Shown in pieces: positions 17,381 through 26,293 of a DNA stretch of 64,000 bases. Below the pieces are notes generated by a model that worked only from the letters and a program-made list of their open reading frames with translations, was not told where the DNA came from and did not search any database. This DNA is from Candidatus Latescibacterota bacterium (lineage in GTDB: Bacteria > Latescibacterota > UBA2968 > UBA8231): contig JACPJE010000055.1 in NCBI GenBank assembly GCA_016187725.1, positions 37,883-101,882 on the forward strand, written 5' to 3'. The translations under genes and the position numbers were made by a program. Numbering within the stretch: the first letter of the stretch is position 1; each line of letters begins with the position of its first letter.

Positions 17381-17421
17381 GGCGGGATCTCCTCCTTTGA
17401 GTGGTGTCTGCAATTCCTGGT

Positions 17422-18021
17422 TTACTCAGCAGTCACCTTTTCATTCAGGATCCCCTCGATCTCCAGCAGGATCTGGACTTCCTCTCCTAGGATCAGATCG
17501 CCGGTTTCCACAGCCAGGCCAAAGTCCTTGCGGTTGAGGGTGGTAGAAGCAGTAAAAGCCGCCCGCGCATTGCCCCAGGGATCCTCGGCTAACACCCCTC
17601 CCAGTTCAGCCTCTAATACCACCGGCCGGGTGACCCCGTGCATCGTCAGGTCGCCGTGCACCTGGAAGGTGTTGCCATCGATGGCGGTGATCTCCTTGCT
17701 GGCAAAGGTGAGCTGCGGAAACTTTTCCACATCGAGAAAATCCGGCGACCGCAGGTGCGCATCGCGCTTTTCAACGCCAGTGCTGATGCTGGTCGCCTCG
17801 ATGGTGGTGGAGGCTCTGGAACCTTTGATGTTTTGCGGGTCGAATGCGAATGCTCCTGAAAGCTTCTCAAAACTGCCGGTCACTGTGCTGATGCCCAGAT
17901 GCTTGATCTTGAAGACAACCTGGCTGTGCGCCGGGTCTAGGGTATACTCGGCTGCCCAGGAAAGATTTGTGGAAAGGAACAGGGCGGCGGCGATCAGATA
18001 CGTGCGCTTGAGGTGATTCAT
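17422..18021 (-). CDS. YceI-family periplasmic lipid-binding protein
   Basis: 199 residues: signal peptide (to about SWAAEY), then the lipocalin-like YceI domain starting EYTLDPAHSQVVFKIKHLGISTVTG and containing the family HGVTRPV strand. YceI proteins bind isoprenoid/quinone-like molecules in the periplasm and are often induced by stress or base. AAGGAGGAATCACT precedes the ATG. It follows a 49-residue membrane protein and a MarR regulator on the same strand, and a palindromic operator-like site lies at the head of this pair, so MarR control is likely. Confidence 0.95.
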   Translation of the reverse strand: MNHLKRTYLIAAALFLSTNLSWAAEYTLDPAHSQVVFKIKHLGISTVTGSFEKLSGAFAFDPQNIKGSRASTTIEATSISTGVEKRDAHLRSPDFLDVEKFPQLTFASKEITAIDGNTFQVHGDLTMHGVTRPVVLEAELGGVLAEDPWGNARAAFTASTTLNRKDFGLAVETGDLILGEEVQILLEIEGILNEKVTAE

Positions 18022-18082
18022 AGTGATTCCTCCTTAATAGGTTTGTGGTTTCGTCTGTCTTTTCAGTTGGCCAGAGCCGCGT

Positions 18083-18232
18083 CTAAAGAGTGGTCGTGTT
18101 CGGCAGACTGGCAGACAGAAAGGCGGCGCAGACCAGGCCGACGACAGCCACGTTAGCTAGGGCGAATTCCTTGAGGAACTGACCGGGGGTGGTTCTCTTG
18201 TTCTCTTGGTAGGTGATGGTGATCTGTGCCAT
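18083..18232 (-). CDS. Small single-pass membrane protein, unknown
   Basis: 49 residues (MAQITITYQENKRTTPGQFL...), with one hydrophobic helix (ALANVAVVGLVCAAFLSASL) near the C terminus. I take the ATG at 18232 because AAGGAGGAGTCATT is a near-perfect ribosome site. The frame stays open upstream to ATGs at 18338 and 18307, each also preceded by a purine-rich site (GAGGAGG and GGAGAGAAGAGG), so an 86-residue form is possible. It is encoded between MarR and YceI and is probably co-regulated with YceI. I recognise no family. Confidence 0.6.
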   Translation of the reverse strand: MAQITITYQENKRTTPGQFLKEFALANVAVVGLVCAAFLSASLPNTTTL

Positions 18233-18368
18233 AATGACTCCTCCTTGTTTTGAGTTCCGATCGGCGGCGAAGTTTTCATCCGTCAAGGCGATTGGTGCAC
18301 CACTCATCCTCTTCTCTCCTTTGGTTGGGGTAGACATGGTCATCCTCCTCTATTAGGTTCAAGTATGT

Positions 18369-18406
18369 ATCATTCATCGAATGATTATTCATGACTTAAC
18401 ATTATA
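18369..18406 (-). promoter_or_regulatory. Promoter with MarR-type operator ahead of the small protein/yceI pair
   Basis: On the minus strand TATAAT (18406-18401) is followed about 15 nt later by a perfect inverted repeat: ATCATTC (18369-18375), a 3-nt spacer, and GAATGAT (18379-18385). The palindrome would overlap the transcription start. No good -35 hexamer exists, but the upstream DNA is A/T-rich. Its position just downstream of marR suggests repression by that regulator (inference). Confidence 0.55.
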
Positions 18407-18419
18407 AGGAAAAAAATTT

Positions 18420-18857
18420 TCACTCCGTGGTGTTGAATCTGCCCAAAAACTTATTCAAGAGTTCCAATTCTCCTCCTTCAAAAGATTTGAGCAATCCCTG
18501 CTCTGCTGCTGCCAGTGTCCGGCTGCCGATCTCATAGCGGCGCCGACCTTCGGCGGTAAGCGCGGCCAGCACGCTGCGGCGGTCTTCCGGGGCGTCCACA
18601 CGCTGGACCAGGCTGTCTGCTTCAAGGCGGTCGATCAGTTGCGTGATATTCGATTTACAGCACGAGAGCCGCTCGGAAAGACGGGTGAGCAACAGCGGCT
18701 CACCTGCTTTCATCAACTGCTCGAGAACCGCGAACTTGGCCAGTGAGAGCCCGGTATCGGCCAGAGCAGCCTCTAGGCGCGCCTCTACGCGCGCTGCGGT
18801 ATGTGCCAGATTTGCCCATACAGGGATATTCACTTCATGTCTGTGATTTTCGTTCAT
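18420..18857 (-). CDS. MarR-family transcriptional regulator
   Basis: 145 residues with the winged helix-turn-helix of MarR: LSLAKFAVLEQLMKAGEPLLLTRLSERLSCCKSNITQLIDRLEADSLVQRVDAPEDRR covers recognition helix and wing. The adjacent Cys pair in the recognition-helix region (SCCKSN) could act as a redox switch, as in OhrR/SarZ types, but this is speculative. A consensus promoter reads directly into the ATG, leaving little or no 5' leader, and an inverted repeat TTCAT-N2-ATGAA spans the start codon, which suggests autoregulation. The probable targets are the two genes downstream. Confidence 0.93.
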   Translation of the reverse strand: MNENHRHEVNIPVWANLAHTAARVEARLEAALADTGLSLAKFAVLEQLMKAGEPLLLTRLSERLSCCKSNITQLIDRLEADSLVQRVDAPEDRRSVLAALTAEGRRRYEIGSRTLAAAEQGLLKSFEGGELELLNKFLGRFNTTE

Positions 18858-18892
18858 ACATGAAATATAATCCACTGAACGAGTATTGTCAA
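18853..18892 (-). promoter_or_regulatory. Consensus sigma-70 promoter and inverted repeat of marR
   Basis: Minus strand: TTGACA (18892-18887), 17-nt spacer, TATATT (18869-18864). The -10 ends 6 nt before the ATG, so the transcript should be nearly leaderless, consistent with no Shine-Dalgarno sequence. TTCAT/ATGAA arms (18853-18864, 2-nt spacer) cover the predicted start and resemble the operator at 18369. Confidence 0.7.
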
Positions 18893-18909
18893 GAGGCAAT
18901 GGCAAATCG

Positions 18910-19779
18910 CTATCCCTGCGATGCAAACTTGTCGTACAGCTCCTCGACCTTCTCTGGGGAAGGCGCCGCGTCCAGGACCGCAAAACCGTAGCGCAGAACC
19001 AGCTGCTCTCCCCGCCTCACCTCCAGATCGCCCTCCATCAGCAGGCCGGCGCCCAACAGGTTCCGCCGGATGAACCAAGGGGTGGGATGGCGGGGATTGC
19101 CCGGATGGTCCATCATCACCACCGCGCCCCCGGCCGCTCCCTCGGCGCTCACCCAGCGGGCCTTCTGGCTCATGATGTTTTCGTGGCCCTCCAAGCCCTC
19201 GCTGCTCTGGTGGTGCGCATCGGCAAAGGGAGGCCCCATGCGCAGTTCGAGGCCGCTGTACCGGGCTGCCCGCGAAGCTCCCATCACCAGCCGCTCCACT
19301 GCCGGCCGGATGCGGGTCTCGATGGTCCACAGGTACCCCGGCTCCTCCAGCTTGCGGAAGGTATAGGAGCGCAGCTCCTCGGCCATAACCCCATCCCGGG
19401 CGTCGAGCCACTCCAGCTCTTCCTGGATGAAGACCTCCCCGCCCTCCACCTGCTCCTCGACAAAGTCCACGTGGCGCTGCACTCCGTGGCTGCCCTCCAC
19501 CAGCTCGTACTTGCCCTTGTCGGGCAGGTACCAGGGACCGCCCCAAAGGTTGGCGTCGTTGGCGTGGACCCAGCCGAAGTACAGCCCGGTGTGCCAGGGA
19601 TGGTCGGCGGGCCGGTATTCGGTCACCAGCCCGCCCGAGGGGGTGTAGATGGGGGCAAAGCAGGGCTTGGGGGATTCGCTGCGCGGCAATTCCTCCCGGG
19701 CCCGGTACAGAGTCACCAGCCTTTCCCCGTCGTGGATCTCAAAGCCCAGGCAATTCTCGCGCAGCCCCAGATCGATCAT
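18910..19779 (-). CDS. PmoA-family protein (DUF6807)
   Basis: 289 residues. The His-rich segments ADHPWHTGLYFGW and DHPGNPRHPTPWF are typical of the DUF6807/PmoA-related family, beta-sandwich proteins frequent in carbohydrate-degrading bacteria and structurally akin to aldose epimerase-like folds. Biochemical function is not established. No signal peptide is present, so it is cytoplasmic. It begins 3 nt after the UDP-glucuronate decarboxylase gene and ends an operon for nucleotide sugars, which suggests a sugar-linked role by association only. Confidence 0.8.
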   Translation of the reverse strand: MIDLGLRENCLGFEIHDGERLVTLYRAREELPRSESPKPCFAPIYTPSGGLVTEYRPADHPWHTGLYFGWVHANDANLWGGPWYLPDKGKYELVEGSHGVQRHVDFVEEQVEGGEVFIQEELEWLDARDGVMAEELRSYTFRKLEEPGYLWTIETRIRPAVERLVMGASRAARYSGLELRMGPPFADAHHQSSEGLEGHENIMSQKARWVSAEGAAGGAVVMMDHPGNPRHPTPWFIRRNLLGAGLLMEGDLEVRRGEQLVLRYGFAVLDAAPSPEKVEELYDKFASQG

Positions 19780-19782
19780 GGG

Positions 19783-20712
19783 TCACCTGCTCTTCGCAAA
19801 CCACTCGATGGTGCGTTTCAGGCCCTCTTCGGCACTCACCCGCGGTTCCCAGCCCAGTTCGCGGCGCGCCCGGCTGATGTCGGGCAGGCGCTGCTTGGGA
19901 TCGTCGGCGGGCAGCGGCCTGAAGGCGATGCTGCTTTTGCTGCCGGTGAGCGCGATGATCTTCTCGGCCAGTTGCTTCATGGTCAGCTCCACCGGGTTGC
20001 CCAGATTGACCGGCACATTGAGCGCAGACTGCATCAGCCGGTGGATCCCATCGACCAGATCGCCCACGTACCCGATGCTGCGGGTCTGGCTGCCGTCTCC
20101 GTACACCGTCAGTTCTTCGCCGGCCAGGGCCTGGCTGATGAAGTTGGGGATGGCCCGCCCGTCGTCGAGCCGCATCCGCTCGCCGTAGGTGTTGAAGATG
20201 CGCACGATGCGGGTGTCGATGCCGTGCAGCCGGTGATAGGCCATGGTCATGGACTCAGCGAAGCGTTTGGCCTCGTCGTACACCCCGCGGATGCCGATGG
20301 GGTTGACGTTGCCCCAGTAGTCTTCGTGCTGCGGGTGGATCTGGGGATCCCCGTACACCTCGGAGGTGGAGGCCAGCAGGTACTTGGCCCCCTTGACCCT
20401 GGCCAGGCCCAAAGTCTTGTGGGTGCCCAGGGCGCCCACCTTGAGGATGCGGATGCCCAGCCGCTCGAAGTCGGGGGGGCTGGCCGGACTGGCGAAGTGG
20501 AGGATGAAATCCAGGGGCCCGTCCACGTGGATGTAGTTGGTCACATCGTAATGGACAAAGCTGAACTTGGGGTGGCCGAAATGCCGGGCCACGTTGTCGG
20601 CCCGCCCGGTGAGCAGATTGTCCATGCAGATCACTTCGCAGTTTTTTTCCAGGAAGAAATCGCACAGATGCGATCCGATGAACCCGGCCCCTCCCGTGAT
20701 GAGTATGCGCAT
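19783..20712 (-). CDS. uxs: UDP-glucuronate decarboxylase-like SDR (UDP-xylose synthase)
   Basis: 309 residues of the extended short-chain dehydrogenase family. [10 protein letters not shown] (6-15) binds [12 protein letters not shown] and YDEAKR supply the Ser, Tyr and Lys of the active site. HFASPASPP and the [11 protein letters not shown] segment are specific to the UDP-glucuronate decarboxylase branch, which makes UDP-xylose for surface glycans, rather than to dTDP-glucose dehydratase. GGTAGAGGAGAGG precedes the ATG. It sits between UDP-GlcNAc 2-epimerase (10 nt upstream) and the PmoA-like gene. The N-terminal membrane anchor seen in some eukaryotic forms is absent. Confidence 0.88.
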   Translation of the reverse strand: MRILITGGAGFIGSHLCDFFLEKNCEVICMDNLLTGRADNVARHFGHPKFSFVHYDVTNYIHVDGPLDFILHFASPASPPDFERLGIRILKVGALGTHKTLGLARVKGAKYLLASTSEVYGDPQIHPQHEDYWGNVNPIGIRGVYDEAKRFAESMTMAYHRLHGIDTRIVRIFNTYGERMRLDDGRAIPNFISQALAGEELTVYGDGSQTRSIGYVGDLVDGIHRLMQSALNVPVNLGNPVELTMKQLAEKIIALTGSKSSIAFRPLPADDPKQRLPDISRARRELGWEPRVSAEEGLKRTIEWFAKSR

Positions 20713-20722
20713 AGCCTCTCCT

Positions 20723-21835
20723 CTACCTCCGCCGTATTCCCTGTCGCAGCACCGCCACCAGCCGCCCGGCAGCCTGGCCGTCCCACAGTTCGGGGACAGG
20801 GTAGGCTCTTTGCCCCTCCTGATCGAGGACCTTGAAGGCGGCCTCGACAATGCGGTCGGGATCGCAGCCCACCAGGGTATTGCTGCCCTGCGCGATGGTC
20901 ACCGGCCGCTCGGTGCTCTCGCGCAGCGTCAGGCAGGGCACCTGCAGGACCGTGGTCTCCTCCTGGATACCGCCCGAGTCGGTGAGCACCAGGCGCGCCT
21001 CCCCCTGCAGGCGCAACATATCGAGGTACCCGGCCGGCTCGCCCAGGCGCAGCCCGGGGGTGTGCTCCAGGCGGGGCCCCAGGCCAAAGCGCTCAGCGTT
21101 CTTGCGGGTGCGTGGGTGGACCAGGAAGATCAGCGGCAGGCGCTGGCCGATGCGGGCCAAGGCATCGAGGATGCCGGCGAGGGTCCGCTCGTCGTCCACG
21201 TTGGACTGGCGGTGCAGGGTGACCAGGGCGTACCTGCCCGGCTCCAGGCCCAAATCCTCGAGGATCGGCGATGCGGCAGCCCGCTCCCGCAGGCGCAGCA
21301 GGGTGTCGATCATCAGGTTGCCCACCTGAAAGATGCAGGATTCCGGCACCTTCTCGGCCCGCAGATTGGCGTCCGCATCCGCCGAATAGGTGAAGAGCAA
21401 ATCGGCAAGCGCGTCGATGGCCAGGCGGTTGAGTTCCTCGGGCAGGCGCCGGTCGAAGCTGCGCAGGCCGGCCTCCACGTGGGCCACGGGCAAATCCCGC
21501 TGGGCCGCGGCCAGGGTGCAGGCCAGGGTCGAGGTCACGTCCCCCACCACCAGCACCAGGTCGGGCCGCTCCCGGACCAGCACCGGAGCGAATTTGAGCA
21601 GGATATCGGCGGTCTGAGCGGTCGCCCCCTCGCCCTGGGCCCCCAGGTAGCAGTCGGGGGCGGGCATTTCCAGTTCTTCGAAGAAGATGTCGGACATCCG
21701 GTAGTCGTAGTGCTGGCCGGTGTGCACCAGCAGCGGGGCGAAGTCCTCCGGAAAGCGGCGCAATTCGGCCAGGATGGGGGCCACCTTCATGAAGTTGGGC
21801 CGCGTGCCGGCCACCACGACTACCTTCGATGACAT
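20723..21835 (-). CDS. wecB: UDP-N-acetylglucosamine 2-epimerase (non-hydrolysing)
   Basis: 370 residues with the GT-B-like fold of WecB/Mna[12 protein letters not shown] at the N terminus, the central [19 protein letters not shown] and the C-terminal [11 protein letters not shown] are the substrate-binding and catalytic signatures. It interconverts UDP-GlcNAc and UDP-ManNAc in the cytoplasm, a precursor for cell-surface polysaccharides. It is the first gene of a three-gene operon with uxs and the PmoA-like gene. There is no clear Shine-Dalgarno sequence; TATATT lies 9 nt before the ATG, which could mean a short leader. Confidence 0.93.
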   Translation of the reverse strand: MSSKVVVVAGTRPNFMKVAPILAELRRFPEDFAPLLVHTGQHYDYRMSDIFFEELEMPAPDCYLGAQGEGATAQTADILLKFAPVLVRERPDLVLVVGDVTSTLACTLAAAQRDLPVAHVEAGLRSFDRRLPEELNRLAIDALADLLFTYSADADANLRAEKVPESCIFQVGNLMIDTLLRLRERAAASPILEDLGLEPGRYALVTLHRQSNVDDERTLAGILDALARIGQRLPLIFLVHPRTRKNAERFGLGPRLEHTPGLRLGEPAGYLDMLRLQGEARLVLTDSGGIQEETTVLQVPCLTLRESTERPVTIAQGSNTLVGCDPDRIVEAAFKVLDQEGQRAYPVPELWDGQAAGRLVAVLRQGIRRR

Positions 21836-22182
21836 AGAGAGTCAATATAGAAGCCGGCTCTCGCCGGGGCAAATAGAGCGCAGATAATTTTCTCTGCGCG
21901 GCCCGGCGGGATATAAGCGGTTGAAAATCAATGGCGGACAGCAGCTGAAACCAGTTGCAATCAGAGTGGCACACCCTCTCTTATATGACAATTTTTCAAC
22001 GAATTATACCCCATTCCCCCCCGCGCTTTTCAGCGTTTGACATCCTGATGAAAAACACCTAAGTTAGTCCTGCAATCTCCCCCCTCACATCGGCTCGCTG
22101 GCACTGGCCCCTCGCAAAGGCCGCGCTGGGGGCTTTGTTGTCCTCTACCGCTTTTCCGCCTAGATGAGCAGAGCGCACACCC
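21836..22182. other. 347-bp intergenic region between divergent wecB and dnaE
   Basis: No gene seen. It holds a hairpin-forming repeat GCGCAGA...TCTGCGC (21878-21899) close to wecB, an AT-rich middle, and TTGACA at 22037-22042 pointing toward dnaE but without a good -10 element. Promoters for both divergent genes should be here; none is convincing. Confidence 0.5.
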
Positions 22183-25100
22183 ATGGCCACGGCTGATTTT
22201 ATCCACCTCCACGGTCACAGCGAGTTCAGCCTCCTCGACGGGGGCTGCCGCATCGACGAGATGGCTCAAGTGGCTGCCGAACAGGGCATGGCTGCCCTGG
22301 CCGTCACTGACCACGGCAATCTCTTCGGGGCCATCGCCCACTACCAGGCCTGCGAGGAGGCCGGCATCAAGCCCATCATCGGCTGCGAGGTGTACGTGGC
22401 CATCGAGGGCCGGCACCTGCGCAAACCCGCCCGCGGAATCAACAGCGGCTCCAACCACCTGGTGCTGCTGGCCAAGAACGCCACCGGGTACAAAAATCTG
22501 ATCAAATTAGTCTCCAAGGGCTACCTCGAAGGCTACTACTACAATCCCCGAGTCGACAAGGAACTGCTGCGCCAGCACGCCGAAGGGCTGATCTGCATGT
22601 CGGCCTGCGTCAGCGGCGAGGTGGCCCACCTCATCCAACGGGAGAGTCTGGCCGAGGCCGAGAAGGCGGCCAGGGAATTCATGGGCATCTTCGGGGAGGA
22701 CTTCTACCTGGAGATCCAGCGCCACGGCATCGACATCGAGCCCAAGGTCAACGCCGGATTGCTCAAGCTGCACCAGAAGCTGGGCCTGCCTCTGGTGGCC
22801 ACCAACGACTTCCACTTCCTGCGCGCCGACGACCACGCCGCCCACGACGCCCTCATCTGCATCCAGACCGGCAAGCTCATCGCCGAGAAGAACCGGCTGT
22901 GCTATTTGGACGGCCTGTACATGAAATCTCCCGAGGAGATGCGCCAGCTCTTTGCGGACCTGCCCCAGGCCCTGGAATCCACCCTGGCCATCGCCGAAAA
23001 GTGCGATCTGCAGCTGGAATTCGGCAAGACCCAGTTGCCCGTCTTCCCTCTGCCTCCCGGGTACGCCGACGCCGACCACTATCTCAAATACCTGGCCGAC
23101 GAAGGGTTGCAGCAGCGCTATCCCAAGGTGGACGAAGCCCTGCAGCAGCGCCTCGACTTTGAACTGGGCGTCATCGCCAAGATGGGCTATGCCGGGTACT
23201 TCCTCATCGTCCAGGACTACGTGCAGTTCGCCAAGCACAACGGCATCTCCGTGGGGCCGGGCCGCGGCTCGGCCGCCGGCAGCCTGGTGGCCTACACCCT
23301 GGGCATCACCGACACCGACCCCATCAGGCACGGCCTGCTCTTCGAGCGCTTTCTCAACCCCGAGCGCATCAGCATGCCCGATATCGATATCGACTTTGCC
23401 GACACCGGGCGCGACCGGGTCATCCGCTACGTGCTCGACAAGTACGGCGAAAGCAACGTCTGCCAGGTGATCACCTTTGGGACCATGGGGGCCAAGGCGG
23501 TGATCCGCGACGTGGGCCGCGTCCTGGGGATGCCCCTGCCCGAGGTGGACCGCATCGCCAAGCTGGTGCCCGGCGAGCTGAAGATAACCCTGGACAAGGC
23601 CATCGATCAGGTGCCCGAACTCAAGCAGATGAGCGAGGCCAGGGACGAGAAGGGCCAGCTCATCGCCTACGCCCGCAAGCTGGAGGGCCTCTCCCGCCAC
23701 GCCTCGGTGCACGCCGCCGCGGTGATCATCGCCCCCGCGGACCTGACCGATTACGTGCCTCTGTACAAGGCCCCCAAGGACGGCAAGGTCACCACCCAGT
23801 TCGACGGTCCCACCTGCGAAGCCCTGGGCCTGCTCAAGATGGACTTTCTGGGCCTGAAAGAACTGTCGCTGATGGACGAGGCCATGGCGCTGATCCGCCT
23901 GCGCGAATCCGGGTTTGACCTGGACAAAATTCCCTGGGACGACCGGGCCACCTTCGAGCTGTTCAGCCGGGGCGAGACCATCGGGGTCTTCCAGTTCGAG
24001 AGCGCCGGGATGCGCGAGTACCTGGCCCAGCTCAAGCCGGACAATATCGAGGACCTCATCGCCATGAATGCCCTCTACCGGCCCGGGCCGATGGAGAAGA
24101 TCCCCACCTTCATCGCGCGCAAGCACGGCCGCGAGGAGGTCAGCTACGACCATCCGACCCTCGAACCCACCCTCAGGGAGACCTACGGGGTAATCACCTA
24201 TCAGGAGCAGGTGCAGCGCATCGCCCGCGACATGGCTGGGTTCACGCTGGGACAAGCCGACGGCATTCGCAAGGCCATGGGCAAGAAGCTGGCCGAGATG
24301 ATGGAGAAATACCGGAAGGACTTCCTCAGCGGGACGGTAAAGAACGGCGTCGAACTCGAGATCGCCAAAAAAGTCTGGGCCGATATCGAGGTGTTTTCAG
24401 GCTACGGTTTCAACAAGTCGCACTCGGCCTGTTATTCGGAGATCGCCTACAAGAACGCCTACCTCAAGGCCAACTACCCCAGGGAGTACATGGCCGCCAG
24501 CCTGACCACTGAGATGGGCAACCTCGACCGGGTCTCGGTGCTCTTGGACGAGTGCCGGCGCATGGAACTGCCGGTGCTGCCCCCCCACGTCAATGAGAGC
24601 GCCCTCAACTTCGCCCCCACCCCCCAGGGCATCCGCTTCGGCCTGGCGGCCATCAAGAACGTGGGGGCCGGCGCCGCCCAGAACATCGTGGAGACCCGCA
24701 TTGCTGGCGGCGCCTTTGCCGACCTCTTCGCCTTTTGCCGGCGCCTGGACCTGCGCGCCGTCAACCGCCGCGTCGTCGAGGCCCTGATCAGCGCCGGCGC
24801 CCTCGAAGGCATAGGCGGCCACCGCGCCCAGTTGCTGGCCGGGCTGGACCTGGCTCTCAAGAGCGCCCAGAAGGCCCAGGAGGAGCAGCAGCGCGGCCAG
24901 ATCAGTCTCTTCTCGCTGGGCGGGGGCGACGACCGCCCGGCCCCGGTGGTGGAGCAGCCGGCCCTGCCCCAGGCCGAGGAATGGACCCCCATCCAGTTGC
25001 TGGCCCAGGAGCGCGAATTGCTGGGCTTCTACCTGTCCAGCCACCCCCTCACCCGCTACACCCGCGACCTGAACAACCTCGCCCAGCCCCTGGCCGAACT

Positions 25101-25671
25101 GGACCAGCAGCAGGAGGGCGCCCAGGTGCGGGTGGGCGGCCTGGTCAGCCGCATCAGCACCTTCACCGACCGCCGCGGCCAGCCCTTTGCCTTTGTCACC
25201 CTCGAAGACCTCTCGGGCAAGGGAGACGTGGCCTTCTTTGCCGAGGCCTACAGCGCCCACCGCGCCCTGCTGATCCAGGACCAGGTGATCATGGTGGAGG
25301 GGCGGGTCTCCCAGCGCAACGGCCGGCTCAGCGTCCAGGCCGAAAGCGCCCTGCCCATGGAGCAGGCCCGCGAAAAGCTGACCCGCTCGCTCAACCTGGC
25401 CCTGCCCTACGAGGAGGTGCGCCCGGACCTGCTGGTCGAACTGCGCCACATCTGCGAGCGCTTCCTGGGGCCCTGCGAACTGCGCCTCCACCTGAAAAAC
25501 GGCGGCACCAAGGACGCGGTGGTGCGCTCGCGCAGCATCAAGGTCAATCCCTGCGACGAGTTGATCCAGGCCGTGGAAGCCCTCATCGGCCCGCGCTGCG
25601 CCTGGCTGACCCTGGCCCTGCCCAGCCCCCCAGCCCCGCGCGAGGAACGGCGCTACCCGGCGCATCCCTGA
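22183..25671 (+). CDS. dnaE: DNA polymerase III alpha subunit
   Basis: 1162 residues, the usual DnaE1 length. The PHP domain opens the protein (HLHGHSEFSLLDG, 8-20, with the metal-binding His/Asp set), followed by the palm with the catalytic motif PDIDIDF (399-405, D400 and D402), thumb and fingers, a helix-hairpin-helix/beta-binding region and a C-terminal OB-fold (QVRVGGLVSRISTFTDRRG). It is the replicative polymerase catalytic subunit. It is transcribed alone, divergently from wecB; the downstream thioredoxin gene has its own promoter. The ribosome site is weak. Confidence 0.98.
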   Translation: MATADFIHLHGHSEFSLLDGGCRIDEMAQVAAEQGMAALAVTDHGNLFGAIAHYQACEEAGIKPIIGCEVYVAIEGRHLRKPARGINSGSNHLVLLAKNATGYKNLIKLVSKGYLEGYYYNPRVDKELLRQHAEGLICMSACVSGEVAHLIQRESLAEAEKAAREFMGIFGEDFYLEIQRHGIDIEPKVNAGLLKLHQKLGLPLVATNDFHFLRADDHAAHDALICIQTGKLIAEKNRLCYLDGLYMKSPEEMRQLFADLPQALESTLAIAEKCDLQLEFGKTQLPVFPLPPGYADADHYLKYLADEGLQQRYPKVDEALQQRLDFELGVIAKMGYAGYFLIVQDYVQFAKHNGISVGPGRGSAAGSLVAYTLGITDTDPIRHGLLFERFLNPERISMPDIDIDFADTGRDRVIRYVLDKYGESNVCQVITFGTMGAKAVIRDVGRVLGMPLPEVDRIAKLVPGELKITLDKAIDQVPELKQMSEARDEKGQLIAYARKLEGLSRHASVHAAAVIIAPADLTDYVPLYKAPKDGKVTTQFDGPTCEALGLLKMDFLGLKELSLMDEAMALIRLRESGFDLDKIPWDDRATFELFSRGETIGVFQFESAGMREYLAQLKPDNIEDLIAMNALYRPGPMEKIPTFIARKHGREEVSYDHPTLEPTLRETYGVITYQEQVQRIARDMAGFTLGQADGIRKAMGKKLAEMMEKYRKDFLSGTVKNGVELEIAKKVWADIEVFSGYGFNKSHSACYSEIAYKNAYLKANYPREYMAASLTTEMGNLDRVSVLLDECRRMELPVLPPHVNESALNFAPTPQGIRFGLAAIKNVGAGAAQNIVETRIAGGAFADLFAFCRRLDLRAVNRRVVEALISAGALEGIGGHRAQLLAGLDLALKSAQKAQEEQQRGQISLFSLGGGDDRPAPVVEQPALPQAEEWTPIQLLAQERELLGFYLSSHPLTRYTRDLNNLAQPLAELDQQQEGAQVRVGGLVSRISTFTDRRGQPFAFVTLEDLSGKGDVAFFAEAYSAHRALLIQDQVIMVEGRVSQRNGRLSVQAESALPMEQAREKLTRSLNLALPYEEVRPDLLVELRHICERFLGPCELRLHLKNGGTKDAVVRSRSIKVNPCDELIQAVEALIGPRCAWLTLALPSPPAPREERRYPAHP

Positions 25672-25675
25672 AACG

Positions 25676-25703
25676 TTGACAGACCCCCGGCCCCGACTAT
25701 ATT
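25676..25703 (+). promoter_or_regulatory. Sigma-70 promoter of the TlpA-like gene
   Basis: TTGACA (25676-25681), 16-nt spacer, TATATT (25698-25703), placed 35 nt before the ATG. It begins 4 nt after the dnaE stop. Confidence 0.75.
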
Positions 25704-25737
25704 CACCAGCACGTCTTCCCACACCCCCAGAGGTTCC

Positions 25738-26250
25738 ATGCACCTGTCCACCTCCCTGTTCCTGGCCCTGCTGGCCGCCGGCTGTGCCTCGCGCGACAAT
25801 GCGGCGCCAAAGACCCGCAGCGACGCCCCCATCCCCCTGGCCGCCGGCTTCAAGGTGGAGGACTACCGGGGCAAGGTCCTGCTCCTCAACTTCTGGACCA
25901 CCTGGTGCCCCCCCTGCCGGGGGGAACTGCCCGATCTGGTCCGCCTCCACCGCGACTTCGATGCCGGGCGGGTGGCGGTGGTGGGCATCTCCATCGACGA
26001 CCGCGGCACCCCCGAAGAGATCCAGGCCAAGCTGCGCCAGGCCCTGGCCACCTACCAGATCGACTACCCGGTGTTTTTCGACAGCAAGATGGAACTCTAC
26101 CAGGCCTTCGGCAGCTTCCCGGCCATCCCCACCACCTTCCTCATCGACCCGCAGGGCCAGGTGCGCAAGGTGTACGAAGGCGCCCGCGCCTACGCCAACT
26201 TCGCCCAGGATATCCAAAATCTGTTAGACGGCAAAAAAGAAGAGGGGTGA
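25738..26250 (+). CDS. TlpA/ResA-like thioredoxin lipoprotein
   Basis: 170 residues. A short lipoprotein signal ends in LLAAGC (C16), so it is membrane-anchored on the outer side of the cytoplasmic membrane or at the outer membrane. The AhpC-TSA/Redoxin-type thioredoxin fold follows, with LLLNFWTTWCPPC (C57, C60) and the cis-Pro loop FPAIPTTFLID. Such proteins reduce disulfides in cytochrome c maturation or other periplasmic clients. It has its own promoter and AGAGG ribosome site. Its stop codon lies inside the terminator stem. Confidence 0.93.
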   Translation: MHLSTSLFLALLAAGCASRDNAAPKTRSDAPIPLAAGFKVEDYRGKVLLLNFWTTWCPPCRGELPDLVRLHRDFDAGRVAVVGISIDDRGTPEEIQAKLRQALATYQIDYPVFFDSKMELYQAFGSFPAIPTTFLIDPQGQVRKVYEGARAYANFAQDIQNLLDGKKEEG

Positions 26251-26273
26251 TCCGCTCGGGATCACCCCTCTTT
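26233..26273 (-). terminator. Shared intrinsic terminator between convergent genes
   Basis: A 13-bp perfect stem (26241-26253 with 26259-26271, 5-nt loop). On the minus strand it is followed by TTCTTTTTTGC, an excellent terminator for the small gene ending at 26294. On the plus strand only TTT follows, so it acts more weakly for the TlpA-like gene, whose stop codon is inside the stem. Confidence 0.85.
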
Positions 26274-26293
26274 GCACGCTCTACCGCCGGCCT

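Noticed and set aside
18233..18343. Thioredoxin-like start (PIALTDENFAAD) in the extension of the small membrane protein
   Set aside because: Only a dozen residues resemble thioredoxins and no CxxC active site follows; most likely chance.
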